A DNA stretch of 42,509 nucleotides from Terriglobia bacterium (GCA_020073525.1 JAIQFA010000041.1:1-42509); one strand, 5' to 3'; positions 16,926-27,170 are shown, counted from the stretch's first letter. Notes: a model not told the origin generated them from the sequence alone. Translations and numbers: made by a program.

Positions 16926-17219
16926 CTAATCACTTTCCTTCGGAAATGCTGTATCAGGGTTCCCTGCCGCTTCCCTGGAAATCCATTCCCGGATATACGG
17001 CGAAGCGTTTCTGATCTTGATCCCTTCGGCTTCGCATTGGGCCAGGAACCTCACGGCTGTTCGATCCACCAGTTTTACTTCTATCAAGTCCAGGACGACT
17101 CTTTGGTTCTCGGCCCCTACTAATTTCCGAAGCTCTACGGCATCGTCCGATCGAATCCTGCCACTGAGCGAAAACACCACGCATCCTTGTCCTTCCAATT
17201 CTCTGTGTATCTTCAACAT
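16926..17219 (-). CDS. STAS-domain protein, degenerate phosphosite
   Basis: 97 residues from the ATG at 17219, preferred because a -24/-12 promoter lies 28-44 bases upstream and would overlap the start of any longer version. The fold of an anti-anti-sigma (STAS) domain is recognisable: a first strand (GCVVFSLSGRI), VVLDLIEVKLVD, then a helix (TAVRFLAQCEAEG). In SpoIIAA-like proteins a phosphorylatable Ser follows the aspartate of this motif; here the sequence is VDRTAV, with Arg in that place and Thr next, so classical kinase control is doubtful. It is the first gene of the unit with the sensorless bEBP and the 59-residue protein, so it may bind or sequester the activator. That proposal is inference from operon order. 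Confidence 0.75.
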   Translation of the reverse strand: MLKIHRELEGQGCVVFSLSGRIRSDDAVELRKLVGAENQRVVLDLIEVKLVDRTAVRFLAQCEAEGIKIRNASPYIREWISREAAGNPDTAFPKESD

Positions 17220-17247
17220 GGCATCAACGAACGGTGATACTTGAGAG

Positions 17248-17263
17248 TGCAAGCCGGATGCCA
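17248..17263 (-). promoter_or_regulatory. Sigma-54 (-24/-12) promoter of the STAS/bEBP unit
   Basis: On the minus strand TGGCATCCGGCTTGCA matches ten of twelve consensus positions (TGGCACG-N4-TTGCA), with both invariant dinucleotides and a perfect TTGCA. The predicted start of transcription is about 18 bases before the STAS ATG at 17219. An operon encoding a sigma-54 activator and driven by sigma-54 would be self-amplifying. Confidence 0.55.
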
Positions 17264-17369
17264 TGTGCAAAGGCTTGAAAAGAAAAGGAGAGCCGCAGAT
17301 ATTGTTCGCGAGGTTTCGAGAACTCACGAATTTTCGCGACGGGAATGTTCGCGAGAACCAAAAACTGGG

Positions 17370-20300
17370 TTAGCTGTGCTTGAATCGGCTCTTGCTGATT
17401 TTCAGATTCCTGATTTTGGATTCCAGCGTGGAAGGTGGTATGCCAAGCTTGGCAGCTGCGCCGGAGGAACCTGCGACCCGACCTTTGGTCTCCGCCAAAG
17501 CAGCTTCGATCATTTCTTTTTCGTGGTCCACGAGCTCATTGACCAGCGGACTTGAGGGTCGATTCGGTCGAGGCACTTCCGAAGACAGCCAACTCTCATC
17601 GACTGAAAAGACGTCGTTCTCGCACAGTATCACGGACCTTTCAATCACATTTTGCAGCTCGCGAATGTTGCCGGGCCACTGGTAAGTCTGGAAACGATCC
17701 AGCGTGTTCTTTTCGATGCTACGTATTCTCTTTCCAACCTTACCGGCATATCTCTCGATGAAATATTCGACCAGCATTGAGATGTCCTCCTTACGCTCAC
17801 GCAAGGGAGGAACGTTGATGGGAAACACGTTCAGCCGGTAGAACAAGTCGAGACGAAAACTGCCAGCCGCAACCGCCGCTTGCAGATCACGGTTGGTGGC
17901 GGCGACGACGCGGACATCGGTGCGCATGGGTTTGGCGCCGCCGATTCGCTCGAATTCTCTTTCCTGCAGCACTCGTAACAGCGCCACTTGAGTTTCAGGA
18001 GGCAGTTCGCCAATCTCGTCCAGGAAAATCGTGCCCCCGTCCGCCAGTTCAAAGCGGCCCAGACGCCGCTGCAACGCTCCGGTGAAAGCTCCCTTCTCGT
18101 GACCAAAGAGCTCCGAGGCGATCAACGATGGCGGGATGGCCGCGCAGTTAACACTCACAAATGCGCGGCCGGAGCGCTGCGAACGCTTGTGAATGGCGCG
18201 CGCCACGAGCTCTTTCCCGGTGCCGGTTTCGCCGGTGATCAAGACCGTGGAATCGCTGGGAGCAACCTTGGCTATTCGAGACAGCACTTCCTGCAAAGCC
18301 GGCGCGGAACCGACAATCTCCTCGAACATCGAGGCCCGATCAATTTCGTCCCGCAGAGCGAGGTTCTCTTTGTAGAGCTGGTCTCTTAGCGTCTTGATCT
18401 CGTCAAAAGCTTTTTCCAGAGCTTTCCGCGCCCGTTCCCGCTCGATGGCAATGAGCGCCAAGTGGGCTGCCCGTTCGCTCAGTTGAAGTTCATGTTTTCC
18501 AGGGTTTTTGGGCTCGGTGTAGTACATGGCGAATGTACCCACCACTTCGCCGGCAGTCGAAACGAGCGGTTGCGACCAACAGGCGCGCAGCCCATGGGCC
18601 ATGACCGCATCTTTGAAATCCGCCCAGAGCGGATCGTCGGCGATATCAGAGACGATCACAGGTTGCTTTAGATGTGCGGCTGTTCCGCAGGAACCAACGC
18701 CCGGGCCGATCTTCAAAGGAGTGATGGTTTTCGTCCAGCCCTCCGGAACTCGAGGTCCGGCGATGGGCCATAGATGTTGACCGTCAGGGTCCATTAACAG
18801 AACGGTAGATATAAGGCCTTGGGCCTGCTGGTCAATGGCCTCGCACAAATCGTTGAGAATATCTTTGAGAGAAGCCCCGCCGGCGATCATCTCGAGAGCG
18901 TGTTTTTCTGCAAACAACAAAGACTCTGCCTGTTTCCGCTCGGTCACGTCGACTGCCGTGCCGATCAGTTCGACCAGGTTTCCAGCTTCGTCGAGGAAGG
19001 GGTGTCCGACGGTGTAGACGTGTTTCATCGAACCATCGCGAAGTGTGATCCTGAAATTTGAGTTGAAATCTCTCTTTTCGCGGATGGCTGCCTCCACCGC
19101 CCGTTCGAAGGCAGGCCGGTCATCCGGATGAATTTGTTGGAAGGCCCGGTCGTAGCACGGCTCATCTTTTTCAGGATCAAGACCGAAAATGCGAAAGTGC
19201 TCTCGCGACCAGAAGACGTTTTCGCGGCGCGCGACATTCCACGCCCAACTGCCCGTGTGACTCAGCCTCTGCCCCTCGGCCAAGTAGTTCTCGCTGCGCC
19301 GCAGTTCCTCCTCGACCCGCTTGCGCTCAGTGATATCCATAACCGCGCCGATAAACTCCAATTCACCAACCCGGTTCAGCGATGCCCGGGCCACAACGTG
19401 CAGGTGTCTGGTTGATCCGTTGGGAAGAACAGCACGATGTTCCAAATCCCAATCGGTTTTTTCGCGGACGACTCGTTCCAGCAGCGGCTCGACGAATCGC
19501 CGGTCTTCCGGATGAATCCGCTCCAAGATTAGCTGCAGAGTGGGTTTGGTTTTTGCAGGATCTACGTCGAAGATACGAAATGTTTCCGCAGACCAGAAGA
19601 TATCTCCTGTCGCGGCATTCCAGCCAAAGCTCCCCGTACGGCTCAGGCGCTGCCCTTCACTCAGATAGGCTTCGCTGCGGCGAAGCGCGTCTTCCGCTTT
19701 TCTGTGCTCCTGACGGGTGCGCAGGGCCGTGACACCGTATGCCACGTTGTTTGCCAGTTCTGTGAACTGTTGCAGGGTGCGTTCGTTGAAGGCGTCGGGC
19801 TCTCCGGCGTAAAGCGCCAGCGCGCCGAACACGACACCATCGGACATTAACGGAAGCGATATGGAAGAAAGATAGCCGCGCTTGACGGCTTCGGCCCGCC
19901 AAAGAATGAAGTCCGGGTCGGTTTGACTGTGCCTGATCCAGCAAGGTTTGCCGGTTCGAATGGCAGTACCGGTCGGGCCGCTGCCCGATTCTGAGTCCCC
20001 CCAACTGAGCTTGGAATGAGACAGGTATCCGTCCTCATGCCCTGCGTGTGCCACAATCGAGACGGTCTTCTCTTCGTCATATTCGCGGTAACCGGCCCAC
20101 GCCATGCGCATGCCACCCACGTCCACCAGGATCCGGCAAATCGATTGCAGGAGTTCGTGTTCGTCGCCGGCACGAACCAGGGCCTGGTCGCATTCATAAA
20201 GGGTCTGCAGCGTCTGACTGAGTCTGGCCGAGTCCTGTTCGGCGCGTTTACGGTCTTCGATGTCGATGTTGGTTCCGTACCACCGAACGATTCGCCCGTT

Positions 20301-20642
20301 TGGGTCGTACAGTGGGACTGATCGGATCAGGAACCAGTGATACTCTCCATCAGCCCGCCGTATTCGGGCTTCAAACTCGGCAGCTTTCCCTTCGGCCAGC
20401 GCGGTTTTCCATCGGGCTACTAGAAATCCAAGATCGTCACGATGAATCACCGCTGTCCAGCCCCAGCCTCGCGCCTGCTCCAAGGACGTGCCGGTGAAAT
20501 CGACCCAACTTTGATTGCAGACGTCCAGCGACCCATTGGCCAGGCAGCTCCAAACCATTCCCGGGATGGTGTCGATCACGAGGCGAATGCGCGTCTCGTC
20601 GATGGGCGATCCGATTGGAAGCTGTAGATTCGCTATTTCCAC
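17370..20642 (-). CDS. PAS/GAF multi-sensor sigma-54 activator
   Basis: 1090-residue one-component regulator with a GTG start (20642). Sensor half: PAS (about 15-135), GAF (about 150-305), PAS (about 330-440), PAS (about 455-570) and GAF (about 585-740), each PAS followed by the usual [16 protein letters not shown] linker. Output half: AAA+ core with Walker A GETGTGKE at 804-811, GAFTGA at 851-856, Walker B TIFLDE near 871 and a sensor [12 protein letters not shown], then a Fis-type HTH (about 1040-1080). No transmembrane segment is seen, so it should be cytosolic and sense a soluble ligand, redox state or gas. Such GAF-AAA-Fis architecture recalls FhlA, the activator of formate-induced genes in enterics. 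A formate dehydrogenase unit with a sigma-54-like element is nearby, but the homology of the sensor half is not close enough to claim formate sensing. Confidence 0.93.
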   Translation of the reverse strand: MEIANLQLPIGSPIDETRIRLVIDTIPGMVWSCLANGSLDVCNQSWVDFTGTSLEQARGWGWTAVIHRDDLGFLVARWKTALAEGKAAEFEARIRRADGEYHWFLIRSVPLYDPNGRIVRWYGTNIDIEDRKRAEQDSARLSQTLQTLYECDQALVRAGDEHELLQSICRILVDVGGMRMAWAGYREYDEEKTVSIVAHAGHEDGYLSHSKLSWGDSESGSGPTGTAIRTGKPCWIRHSQTDPDFILWRAEAVKRGYLSSISLPLMSDGVVFGALALYAGEPDAFNERTLQQFTELANNVAYGVTALRTRQEHRKAEDALRRSEAYLSEGQRLSRTGSFGWNAATGDIFWSAETFRIFDVDPAKTKPTLQLILERIHPEDRRFVEPLLERVVREKTDWDLEHRAVLPNGSTRHLHVVARASLNRVGELEFIGAVMDITERKRVEEELRRSENYLAEGQRLSHTGSWAWNVARRENVFWSREHFRIFGLDPEKDEPCYDRAFQQIHPDDRPAFERAVEAAIREKRDFNSNFRITLRDGSMKHVYTVGHPFLDEAGNLVELIGTAVDVTERKQAESLLFAEKHALEMIAGGASLKDILNDLCEAIDQQAQGLISTVLLMDPDGQHLWPIAGPRVPEGWTKTITPLKIGPGVGSCGTAAHLKQPVIVSDIADDPLWADFKDAVMAHGLRACWSQPLVSTAGEVVGTFAMYYTEPKNPGKHELQLSERAAHLALIAIERERARKALEKAFDEIKTLRDQLYKENLALRDEIDRASMFEEIVGSAPALQEVLSRIAKVAPSDSTVLITGETGTGKELVARAIHKRSQRSGRAFVSVNCAAIPPSLIASELFGHEKGAFTGALQRRLGRFELADGGTIFLDEIGELPPETQVALLRVLQEREFERIGGAKPMRTDVRVVAATNRDLQAAVAAGSFRLDLFYRLNVFPINVPPLRERKEDISMLVEYFIERYAGKVGKRIRSIEKNTLDRFQTYQWPGNIRELQNVIERSVILCENDVFSVDESWLSSEVPRPNRPSSPLVNELVDHEKEMIEAALAETKGRVAGSSGAAAKLGIPPSTLESKIRNLKISKSRFKHS

Positions 20643-20772
20643 AGTGCTGAAAGTTTCCGGGTCTTCAGGGAGCGAGATTCTGTTCGCAGCAACCGGCCAA
20701 GTAAGGATGGCTCCCAGCCCCAGTTAACAACCCCTTGGCCCCGCTGTCAGCCGATGCGACACGCAACGATCA

Positions 20773-20789
20773 TGGCCGCTCAGCGGCCA
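20773..20789. promoter_or_regulatory. 17-base palindrome, possible operator
   Basis: TGGCCGCT and AGCGGCCA form perfect 8-base arms around a single C. It lies 131 bases upstream of the regulator start and about 455 bases upstream of the RND pump start. Fis-type regulators bind such palindromes upstream of sigma-54 promoters, so it is a candidate binding site for the adjacent regulator; this is inference. Confidence 0.4.
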
Positions 20790-21154
20790 GGCAATACCGT
20801 CTTCACTGTATTTTGGGCAATGGCGCAACTCGCCTGCCCCCGAACCCACGTTCACCCCTACTGTACTTTATTCCCCTTGGATGAACCAGAAAACCCAGGG
20901 GACTCAAGTATTCACGAGTAAAGAAGCCGGAAGACAGGGGACGGTCATCTCTCAGCCGGAGTTTGGCGTGCCCTGGAATTTTCATAATCGAGACTCAGCC
21001 GTGCGGCTGACGCACCCGGAAAAACAGGGCGTCGTTTCGACATCGCGTCGCGTGGTCGACGGAGCAAATTGCAGCAGAGGTGTCGGCCCTCCGCCTTTTC
21101 TTGATAACTCCTTCAGTTGCAACCGAGGTCTCACTCCATCGCAAAGGAAAAGTT

Positions 21155-21170
21155 TGGAGCAGCGGTTGCT
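21155..21170 (+). promoter_or_regulatory. Weak sigma-54-like element before the RND operon
   Basis: TGGAGCAGCGGTTGCT has GG and GC ten bases apart and a perfect TTGCT -12 half, but three mismatches in the -24 half. The predicted transcript would start about 64 bases before the pump ATG. Confidence 0.25.
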
Positions 21171-21244
21171 CTGAATGGGATGTCGAAGTGTTGGCAGTGG
21201 CATTTAGATGTCGCTGCCATTGCTCAATTCGGGATGAGACTCAT

Positions 21245-24200
21245 ATGTGGATTGTTCGACTAGCGTTACGCAGGCCTTATACATTCGTGGTATTAGCGAT
21301 CCTGATCTTGATCGGCGGCGCGCTCGCCATCTTCCGCACTCCTACGGACATTTTTCCAAATATCAATATCCCGGTCGTCAGCATCATCTGGAGCTACAAC
21401 GGCCTGGCTCCGCAAGAAATAGCCGATCGGATTGTCTCCGTAACCGAACGAGCGCTCACGACCACCGTCGACAACATCGAGCACATCGAGTCGCAATCGC
21501 TGAACGGCATCGCTGTGGTCAAGGTGTTCTTCCAGCCGCATGCCCCAGTTGAAAAAGCGATCGCACAGATTACAGCAGTCTCTCAAACGCAACTCCGGCA
21601 ATTGCCTCCAGGAACGACACCGCCGCTCGTCATCACCTACAGCGCCTCGACCGTGCCTATCCTTCAGCTTGCCCTCTCCGGACAAGGTCTTTCGGAGCAG
21701 CAGTTGAATGACCTTGGGCTGAACTTCATCCGCACTCGGCTGATTACTGTGGAAGGCGCCGCAGTGCCGTATCCCTATGGAGGGAAGCAGCGGCAAGTGC
21801 AGGTGGACCTGAACACCGCCGCCTTGCAGGCAAAGGGGCTCTCCCCTCTCGATGTGGTCAATGCGGTCAGCGCGCAGAACCTGATTCTGCCAACCGGCAC
21901 CTCCAAGATTGGTTCCAAGGAATACAACGTCGCCATCAACGGCGCCCCACAGACGATCGCTGAGCTGAACCGCATTCCGGTCAAGACGGTGGGGAGCACA
22001 ACTATCTATGTTCAGGACGTGGCATTCGTGCGCGACGGCTTTCCTCCGCAAACCAACATCGTGCGCGTGGACGGCCAGCGGTCATCGTTGTTGACGGTTC
22101 AAAAAGGCGGAAATTCTTCGACGTTAGACATTATCTCGGGAATCAAGGATCTGTTGCCGCGAATCAAGGCATCCGTGCCACCCGAGCTGGATATCAAGCT
22201 CCTGGCCGACCAGTCAATTTTTGTTCGTTCCTCGATCCAGGGGGTAATCAAGGAAGCCGTCATCGCCGCCTGTCTCACTGGCCTGATGATCCTCATCTTC
22301 CTGGGGAGCTGGCGCAGCACGGTGATCATTGCCACGTCGATCCCGTTGGCAATTCTGACTTCCATCTGCGTGCTCAGCGCGCTCGGCGAGACCATCAACA
22401 TCATGACCCTGGGTGGACTGGCGCTGGCAGTCGGGATTCTGGTGGATGACGCGACCGTCGAAATCGAGAACATCAATCGCAATGCCGCCATGGGCAAAGA
22501 GATTGAGCACGCTATCCTCGACGGCGCCCAGCAGATCGCCGTACCGGCGTTCGTCTCGACCCTCGCCATCTGCATCGTGTTTGTCCCGATGTTCTTTTTG
22601 ACTGGCGTGGCGCGCTACTTGTTTGTGCCGCTCGCCGAGGCCGTGGTTTTCGCCATGCTGGCTTCCTACCTGCTCTCACGGACATTGGTGCCAACCATGG
22701 CCAAGTATCTATTGCGCGGCCATGAACTGGATTCGGAGCACCACCCGACTACCAGCCGCAGTCCTTTGGTCCGAATGCAGCTCCAATTTGAAGAAGCCTT
22801 CGAACACTTTCGTGGGAGTTATCGTCGATTGCTGGAGCTGAGCCTCCACCATCAGCGGGCTTTTCTGATTACCTTTTTTACGGCCTGCGTAGCGTCGCTG
22901 GCATTCATCATTCCATGGCTGGGACAGGATTTCTTCCCGAGCGTGGATGCCGGCCAGATCAAGCTTCATCTGCGCGCGCCCACCGGAACCAGGATTGAGG
23001 AGATGGCGCGTCTTTGTGATCTCGTGGAGCAATCCATCCGACAGGAGATTCCGCCTCAGGAAGTATTCAGCGTCCTCGATAACATTGGCCTGCCTTTCAG
23101 CGGCATTAATTTGTCTTATAGCAACTCAGCCCCGATTGGTCCTGCCGATGCCGATATTCTGGTGAGTCTTTCGAAAGACCATCGCCCGACTGAGCAGTAC
23201 GTGCACGACCTCCGACTCAAGCTGGCGCAACAATTCCCCGGCGTGACATTTGCGTTTCTGCCTGCGGACATCGTCAGCCAGATTCTGAACTTCGGACTCC
23301 CTGCCCCCATTGATATTCAGGTCGTGGGCAACGATCTCGACGGCAACCGCCAATACGCGGACAGACTCCTGCAACGAATCCGATACGTGCCGGGGACGGC
23401 GGACCTCCGCATCCAACAAGCCTTCGACGATCCCTACCTGAATATCAGGGTGGACCGCACCAAGGCCGAAGAGATTGGCTTCACGGCCCACGATGTGGCG
23501 CAGAATCTGCTGATCTCGCTGAGTGGAAGTTTCCAGACTTCGCCCACTTTCTGGCTCGATCCGAACAACCACGTGAGCTACCAGATTGCGGCCCAGACTC
23601 CACAGTACCGAGTCGCCAGTCTGCAAGCGCTCGAAAACGTGCCCGTCACGGGAACAAACCCCGCCGCGCCACCCTCGATCCTGGCCAGCCTCGCGTCAAT
23701 CAATCGCGGGACCGGGGCTGCGGTGGTGTCTCACTACGACATTCAGCCGGTAATCGACATCTACGGCTCCACTGAGGGTCGCGACCTGGGGGGCGTGGCG
23801 GGGGACATCGGGCGGATCATTCACGACACGCAGAAGGAGCTTCCACGCGGATCGCAGGTCGTCCTCCGGGGACAAGTTGACACCATGCACTCTTCCTATA
23901 TCGGACTGCTCGCGGGGCTGGCTTTCTCCATCGTCCTCGTTTACCTGCTGATCGTGGTGAATTTTCAGTCCTGGCTGGATCCCTTCATCATTATTACTGC
24001 GCTACCGGCGGCGTTGGCGGGGATCGCATGGTTCCTGTTTGCAACCCACACCCGACTGAGTGTGCCTGCGCTTACGGGTTCGATCATGTGCATGGGCGTC
24101 GCGACGGCCAACAGCATTCTGGTCGTAAGTTTCGCCACAGAGCAGATGGTGGAGGGAAAAGATGCCATCGCCGCCGCGCTGCAGGCTGGGTTTACTCGTT

Positions 24201-24436
24201 TCCGGCCGGTGTTGATGACGGCACTGGCGATGATCATCGGCATGGTACCGATGGCGCTGGGGCTGGGGGATGGCGGCGAACAGAATGCGCCGCTGGGCCG
24301 GGCAGTGATCGGCGGACTGCTCTTCGCCACGGTGTCCACGTTGTTTTTTGTTCCTACTGTGTTCAGCGTGCTGCATGGGCGGCGCAACCGCACCCCGTCG
24401 ATCGCAAGCGTGCCGGCAGAAGGAGAGCAACAGTGA
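21245..24436 (+). CDS. RND efflux pump inner-membrane subunit
   Basis: 1063 residues from the ATG at 21245; the frame extends upstream but without family-like sequence, and the first transmembrane helix begins MWIVRLALRRPYTFVVLAIL. The protein has the RND plan of two halves, each with a first helix, a large periplasmic loop and a bundle of helices (around 340-545 and 870-1035). The fourth-helix signature LAVGILVDDATVEIENINR carries the paired aspartates of the proton relay, as in AcrB-like pumps. It is the first gene of a three-gene operon with the adaptor and outer-membrane channel, which overlap it end to start. The likely role is drug, solvent or small-molecule efflux; the substrate is not predictable. 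Heavy-metal (CusA) assignment is less likely given this helix-4 motif. Confidence 0.95.
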   Translation: MWIVRLALRRPYTFVVLAILILIGGALAIFRTPTDIFPNINIPVVSIIWSYNGLAPQEIADRIVSVTERALTTTVDNIEHIESQSLNGIAVVKVFFQPHAPVEKAIAQITAVSQTQLRQLPPGTTPPLVITYSASTVPILQLALSGQGLSEQQLNDLGLNFIRTRLITVEGAAVPYPYGGKQRQVQVDLNTAALQAKGLSPLDVVNAVSAQNLILPTGTSKIGSKEYNVAINGAPQTIAELNRIPVKTVGSTTIYVQDVAFVRDGFPPQTNIVRVDGQRSSLLTVQKGGNSSTLDIISGIKDLLPRIKASVPPELDIKLLADQSIFVRSSIQGVIKEAVIAACLTGLMILIFLGSWRSTVIIATSIPLAILTSICVLSALGETINIMTLGGLALAVGILVDDATVEIENINRNAAMGKEIEHAILDGAQQIAVPAFVSTLAICIVFVPMFFLTGVARYLFVPLAEAVVFAMLASYLLSRTLVPTMAKYLLRGHELDSEHHPTTSRSPLVRMQLQFEEAFEHFRGSYRRLLELSLHHQRAFLITFFTACVASLAFIIPWLGQDFFPSVDAGQIKLHLRAPTGTRIEEMARLCDLVEQSIRQEIPPQEVFSVLDNIGLPFSGINLSYSNSAPIGPADADILVSLSKDHRPTEQYVHDLRLKLAQQFPGVTFAFLPADIVSQILNFGLPAPIDIQVVGNDLDGNRQYADRLLQRIRYVPGTADLRIQQAFDDPYLNIRVDRTKAEEIGFTAHDVAQNLLISLSGSFQTSPTFWLDPNNHVSYQIAAQTPQYRVASLQALENVPVTGTNPAAPPSILASLASINRGTGAAVVSHYDIQPVIDIYGSTEGRDLGGVAGDIGRIIHDTQKELPRGSQVVLRGQVDTMHSSYIGLLAGLAFSIVLVYLLIVVNFQSWLDPFIIITALPAALAGIAWFLFATHTRLSVPALTGSIMCMGVATANSILVVSFATEQMVEGKDAIAAALQAGFTRFRPVLMTALAMIIGMVPMALGLGDGGEQNAPLGRAVIGGLLFATVSTLFFVPTVFSVLHGRRNRTPSIASVPAEGEQQ

Positions 24437-25677
24437 ACCCGGAAAATAAGATTGCCAATCCACCCGAACCACAAGTGGAGAAACAAGAATTTGTGCAAGA
24501 AACCCCACTCACTCAAGAAATGAACCAGGCTCGACCGCGCAAACACTGGTTGATCGGAATTCTCGCCTTCCTCTTTGTGGCTGGAGTTTTGATCGAAAGC
24601 ATAGTCCCCCGGGTCAGAGCCCGTACGACGCTGCGGGTAGAAACCGCCGAAATGGCAGTTCCGACCGTCTCCGTCGTCCGACCCCAGCGTTCCGCGCCGA
24701 CGCAGGAGGTTGTGCTGCCCGGAAATGTCCAACCATTCATAACTGCGCCGATCTACTCGCGAACCAACGGCTATCTCAAAGCCTGGTACGTGGACATCGG
24801 CGCACGCGTACACAAGGGACAATTGTTGGCTGAGATTGAAACTCCCGAGGTCGATCAGCAACTGCGGCAGTCGCTCAGTAACTTGTCCACCGCAGAGGCC
24901 AACCTCAGGCTCGCGGGGATCACGAAGGACCGCTACGAGGGCCTGTTAAAGACCAATGCTGTTGCTCAGCAGGATGTGGACAACGCGGTCGGCACCTACA
25001 ACGCAAACAAGGCAATTGTCGAGGCAAACGAGGCGAATGTAAAACAGCTGCAGGCGCTACAGTCTTTCGAAAAGATCTACGCTCCGTTTGATGGCATCGT
25101 GACGGCGCGCAACACCGATATTGGGGATCTGATTCAGTCTGGCAGCAGCGGAGGTACGACCACGGATCTCTTCCATATATCTCAGCCGGGGAAATTGCGC
25201 GTCTATGTCAACGTGCCGCAAGACTACTCACAGGCCGCGAAGCCGGGCTTGACTGCCGACCTGACCCTACCCGAATTTCCCGGCCGCCGTTTTCAGGGCA
25301 AGCTGGTGCGCACCGCAAACGCCATAAACCTCACCACACGCACCCTGCTGACCGAGATTGACGTCGATAATCCTGACGGCACACTGCTCAGCGGCGCCTA
25401 TGCCGAGGTACACCTCAAATTGCCAGGTGGAACCTCGTCGTACATTCTTCCAGTCAGTACTTTGCTGTTCCGGTCTGAAGGATTGCGCGTGGCCGTGGTA
25501 AAGGACGGCAAGGTAGTTCTGACGCCAATCACGCCCGGCCATGATTTCGGCGACCACATCGAAATTGCGTCGGGCCTGCAGGGCGATGAAACTGTGGTTG
25601 TGAATCCGCCGGACTCTCTGGTTTCCGGGCAACAGGTACGCATTCCACAATCGACCGAAACCAGGAGCTTGCAGTGA
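24433..25677 (+). CDS. RND efflux periplasmic adaptor (membrane fusion protein)
   Basis: 414 residues starting at a GTG (24433) overlapping the pump stop as GTGA, with AGGAGAG upstream. The frame is open further upstream only as a shadow of the pump gene. A cytoplasmic tail of about 35 residues precedes one transmembrane helix (HWLIGILAFLFVAGVLIESIV), then a barrel-sandwich (lipoyl-like) half (YLKAWYVDIGARVHKGQLLAEIETPEVDQQ), an alpha-hairpin (about 120-200), the second lipoyl half (IYAPFDGIVTARNTDIGDLI) and beta-barrel and membrane-proximal domains. It bridges the pump and outer-membrane channel. Unlike classic AcrA there is no lipobox, so it is anchored by its helix. Confidence 0.93.
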   Translation: MNPENKIANPPEPQVEKQEFVQETPLTQEMNQARPRKHWLIGILAFLFVAGVLIESIVPRVRARTTLRVETAEMAVPTVSVVRPQRSAPTQEVVLPGNVQPFITAPIYSRTNGYLKAWYVDIGARVHKGQLLAEIETPEVDQQLRQSLSNLSTAEANLRLAGITKDRYEGLLKTNAVAQQDVDNAVGTYNANKAIVEANEANVKQLQALQSFEKIYAPFDGIVTARNTDIGDLIQSGSSGGTTTDLFHISQPGKLRVYVNVPQDYSQAAKPGLTADLTLPEFPGRRFQGKLVRTANAINLTTRTLLTEIDVDNPDGTLLSGAYAEVHLKLPGGTSSYILPVSTLLFRSEGLRVAVVKDGKVVLTPITPGHDFGDHIEIASGLQGDETVVVNPPDSLVSGQQVRIPQSTETRSLQ

Positions 25678-27170
25678 GATTCTTTCGATCCATGAATGTC
25701 GATTTGCGCGCCGGCGGCCTGGCTGTGACCATCTCGCTTTTGTTCACCGGTTGTGTGGTGGGACCAAAGTACCAGCGCCCCACCGTGCCTGATCCTCCGC
25801 CAGCTTACAAAGAAGCCGGCGACTGGAAAACCGCGCAACCCAGCGATCAAAAACTCGGCGGGAATTGGTGGGAGACGTTTCAAGATCCCCAACTCAATGC
25901 CCTCGAGCAACAAATCAATGTTTCGAACCAAAATCTGAAGGCGGCAGCGGCACAATTCCAGCAAGCGCGGGCCCTGCTTCGCTATTCTCGGGCAGATTAT
26001 TATCCAACCGTAACGGCGGGACTCTCTGCGACTCGTACTCGTGTGTCAAACAACCGCCCGCCGCCAAACTCTGTTTTCAATGGCGTCACCGACAACGACT
26101 TCACGATGCCCTTCGATCTTTCTTATGAAGCGGACGTGTGGGGCCGAGTGCGCCGCACGGTTGAGTCTTATCGGGAACAAGCGCAAGCCAGCGCCGCCGA
26201 CTTGGCTACCGTCAACCTGAGCATGCACGCTGACCTCGCCGTTTTCTACTTTGAGGCGCGCAGCCTCGATGCGGAAGAGCAGCTGCTGAACTCCACCGTT
26301 ACTCAGTACGAACAAGCACTGGAGTTGACGGAGAGCCGGTTTACCGGAGGAATTGCGTCTGAGGTCGAAGTGCAGCAGGCCCGGACCCAACTGGAAACGA
26401 CTCGTGCTCAGGCGGTGGATGTGGGTGTTCTGCGCGCGCAGTATGAGCACGCGGTTGCAACCCTGATCGGACAGTCCGCTTCAACGTTCCACTTGCCTCC
26501 TTTGCCGCTTACGACGCCACCTCCGGCAATTCCTTTTGGCGTACCTTCGGAGCTGCTGGAGCGGCGGCCAGACATCGCGGCCGCCGAAAGACGGGTCGCG
26601 GCGGCCAATGCCCAAATCGGCGTCGCCAAGGCGGCCTACTATCCCCAGATCAGCCTGGGCGCATCCGGAGGGTTTGAGAGCAGTGCAATTACCACCTTGC
26701 TCTCCGGGCCCAGCGTTCTCTGGTCGGTGGGGCCGTCGGCGTTGATGACCGTCTTCGATGCCGGCCGCCGCCGCGCCGCTTCGGACCAAGCCATCGCCGC
26801 CCATGACTTCGAAGTCGCTTCCTATCGTCAGACTGTGCTGACAGGATTTCAGCAGGTGGAAGACAATCTGGCCGCAGTGAGGGTCCTGGAGCAAGAGGCC
26901 AAGGTGCAAGAGCAGGCGGTGGTGGCAGCTGAGCGGTCGCTCGATCTTTCAACCACTCGCTACAAAGGTGGCGTTACCAGCTATCTGGAGGTCATCACCG
27001 CCCAAAGCGCTGCGCTCACCGATGAGGTCACCGCCGTCAATATCTTGGGACGCCGCATGGTCGCGACGGTGCAGTTGATCCAAGCCCTCGGCGGAGGATG
27101 GGATAGCTCGAGCCTTCCGCAACGGCCCGAGTGCTGTGGGAGACTGGTGAGTGCAAAGGGTGGAGACTAG
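25674..27170 (+). CDS. Outer-membrane efflux lipoprotein, NodT/TolC family
   Basis: 498 residues with a GTG start overlapping the adaptor stop (GTGA). The N-terminus carries a lipoprotein signal with lipobox LFTGC, so the mature protein is lipidated on the Cys near residue 27, and the VVGPKYQRP motif typical of NodT-type channels follows. Two OEP repeats, each a long coiled-coil hairpin with beta strands, are visible (about 60-250 and 290-470; for example AAERRVAAANAQIGVAKAAYYPQISL). It would form the trimeric exit duct of the RND system. The C-terminal tail after ALGGGW is short and polar. A hairpin about 180 bases further on is oriented for the convergent gene. Confidence 0.94.
   Translation: MRFFRSMNVDLRAGGLAVTISLLFTGCVVGPKYQRPTVPDPPPAYKEAGDWKTAQPSDQKLGGNWWETFQDPQLNALEQQINVSNQNLKAAAAQFQQARALLRYSRADYYPTVTAGLSATRTRVSNNRPPPNSVFNGVTDNDFTMPFDLSYEADVWGRVRRTVESYREQAQASAADLATVNLSMHADLAVFYFEARSLDAEEQLLNSTVTQYEQALELTESRFTGGIASEVEVQQARTQLETTRAQAVDVGVLRAQYEHAVATLIGQSASTFHLPPLPLTTPPPAIPFGVPSELLERRPDIAAAERRVAAANAQIGVAKAAYYPQISLGASGGFESSAITTLLSGPSVLWSVGPSALMTVFDAGRRRAASDQAIAAHDFEVASYRQTVLTGFQQVEDNLAAVRVLEQEAKVQEQAVVAAERSLDLSTTRYKGGVTSYLEVITAQSAALTDEVTAVNILGRRMVATVQLIQALGGGWDSSSLPQRPECCGRLVSAKGGD

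Larger units (their letters stand above)
20643..21244. other. Intergenic region without a recognised gene, with palindromes
   Basis: About 600 bases between the divergent regulator and RND operon. The open frames present (for example 20881-21174 plus) have no ribosome site and no recognisable product. It contains the 17-base palindrome at 20773-20789, a weak -24/-12-like element at 21155-21170 and a TGGCAG/CTGCCA inverted repeat at 21192-21219. It is long enough to hold activator sites for both flanking units. Confidence 0.5.

Noticed and set aside
20920..20985. GGGGAC-rich stretches resembling ends of a mobile or REP-like element
   Set aside because: No paired inverted ends, target duplication or transposase frame could be found.
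20881..21174. 97-residue plus-strand ORF before the RND operon
   Set aside because: No ribosome site, low-complexity composition and no recognisable family; left as part of the intergenic region.
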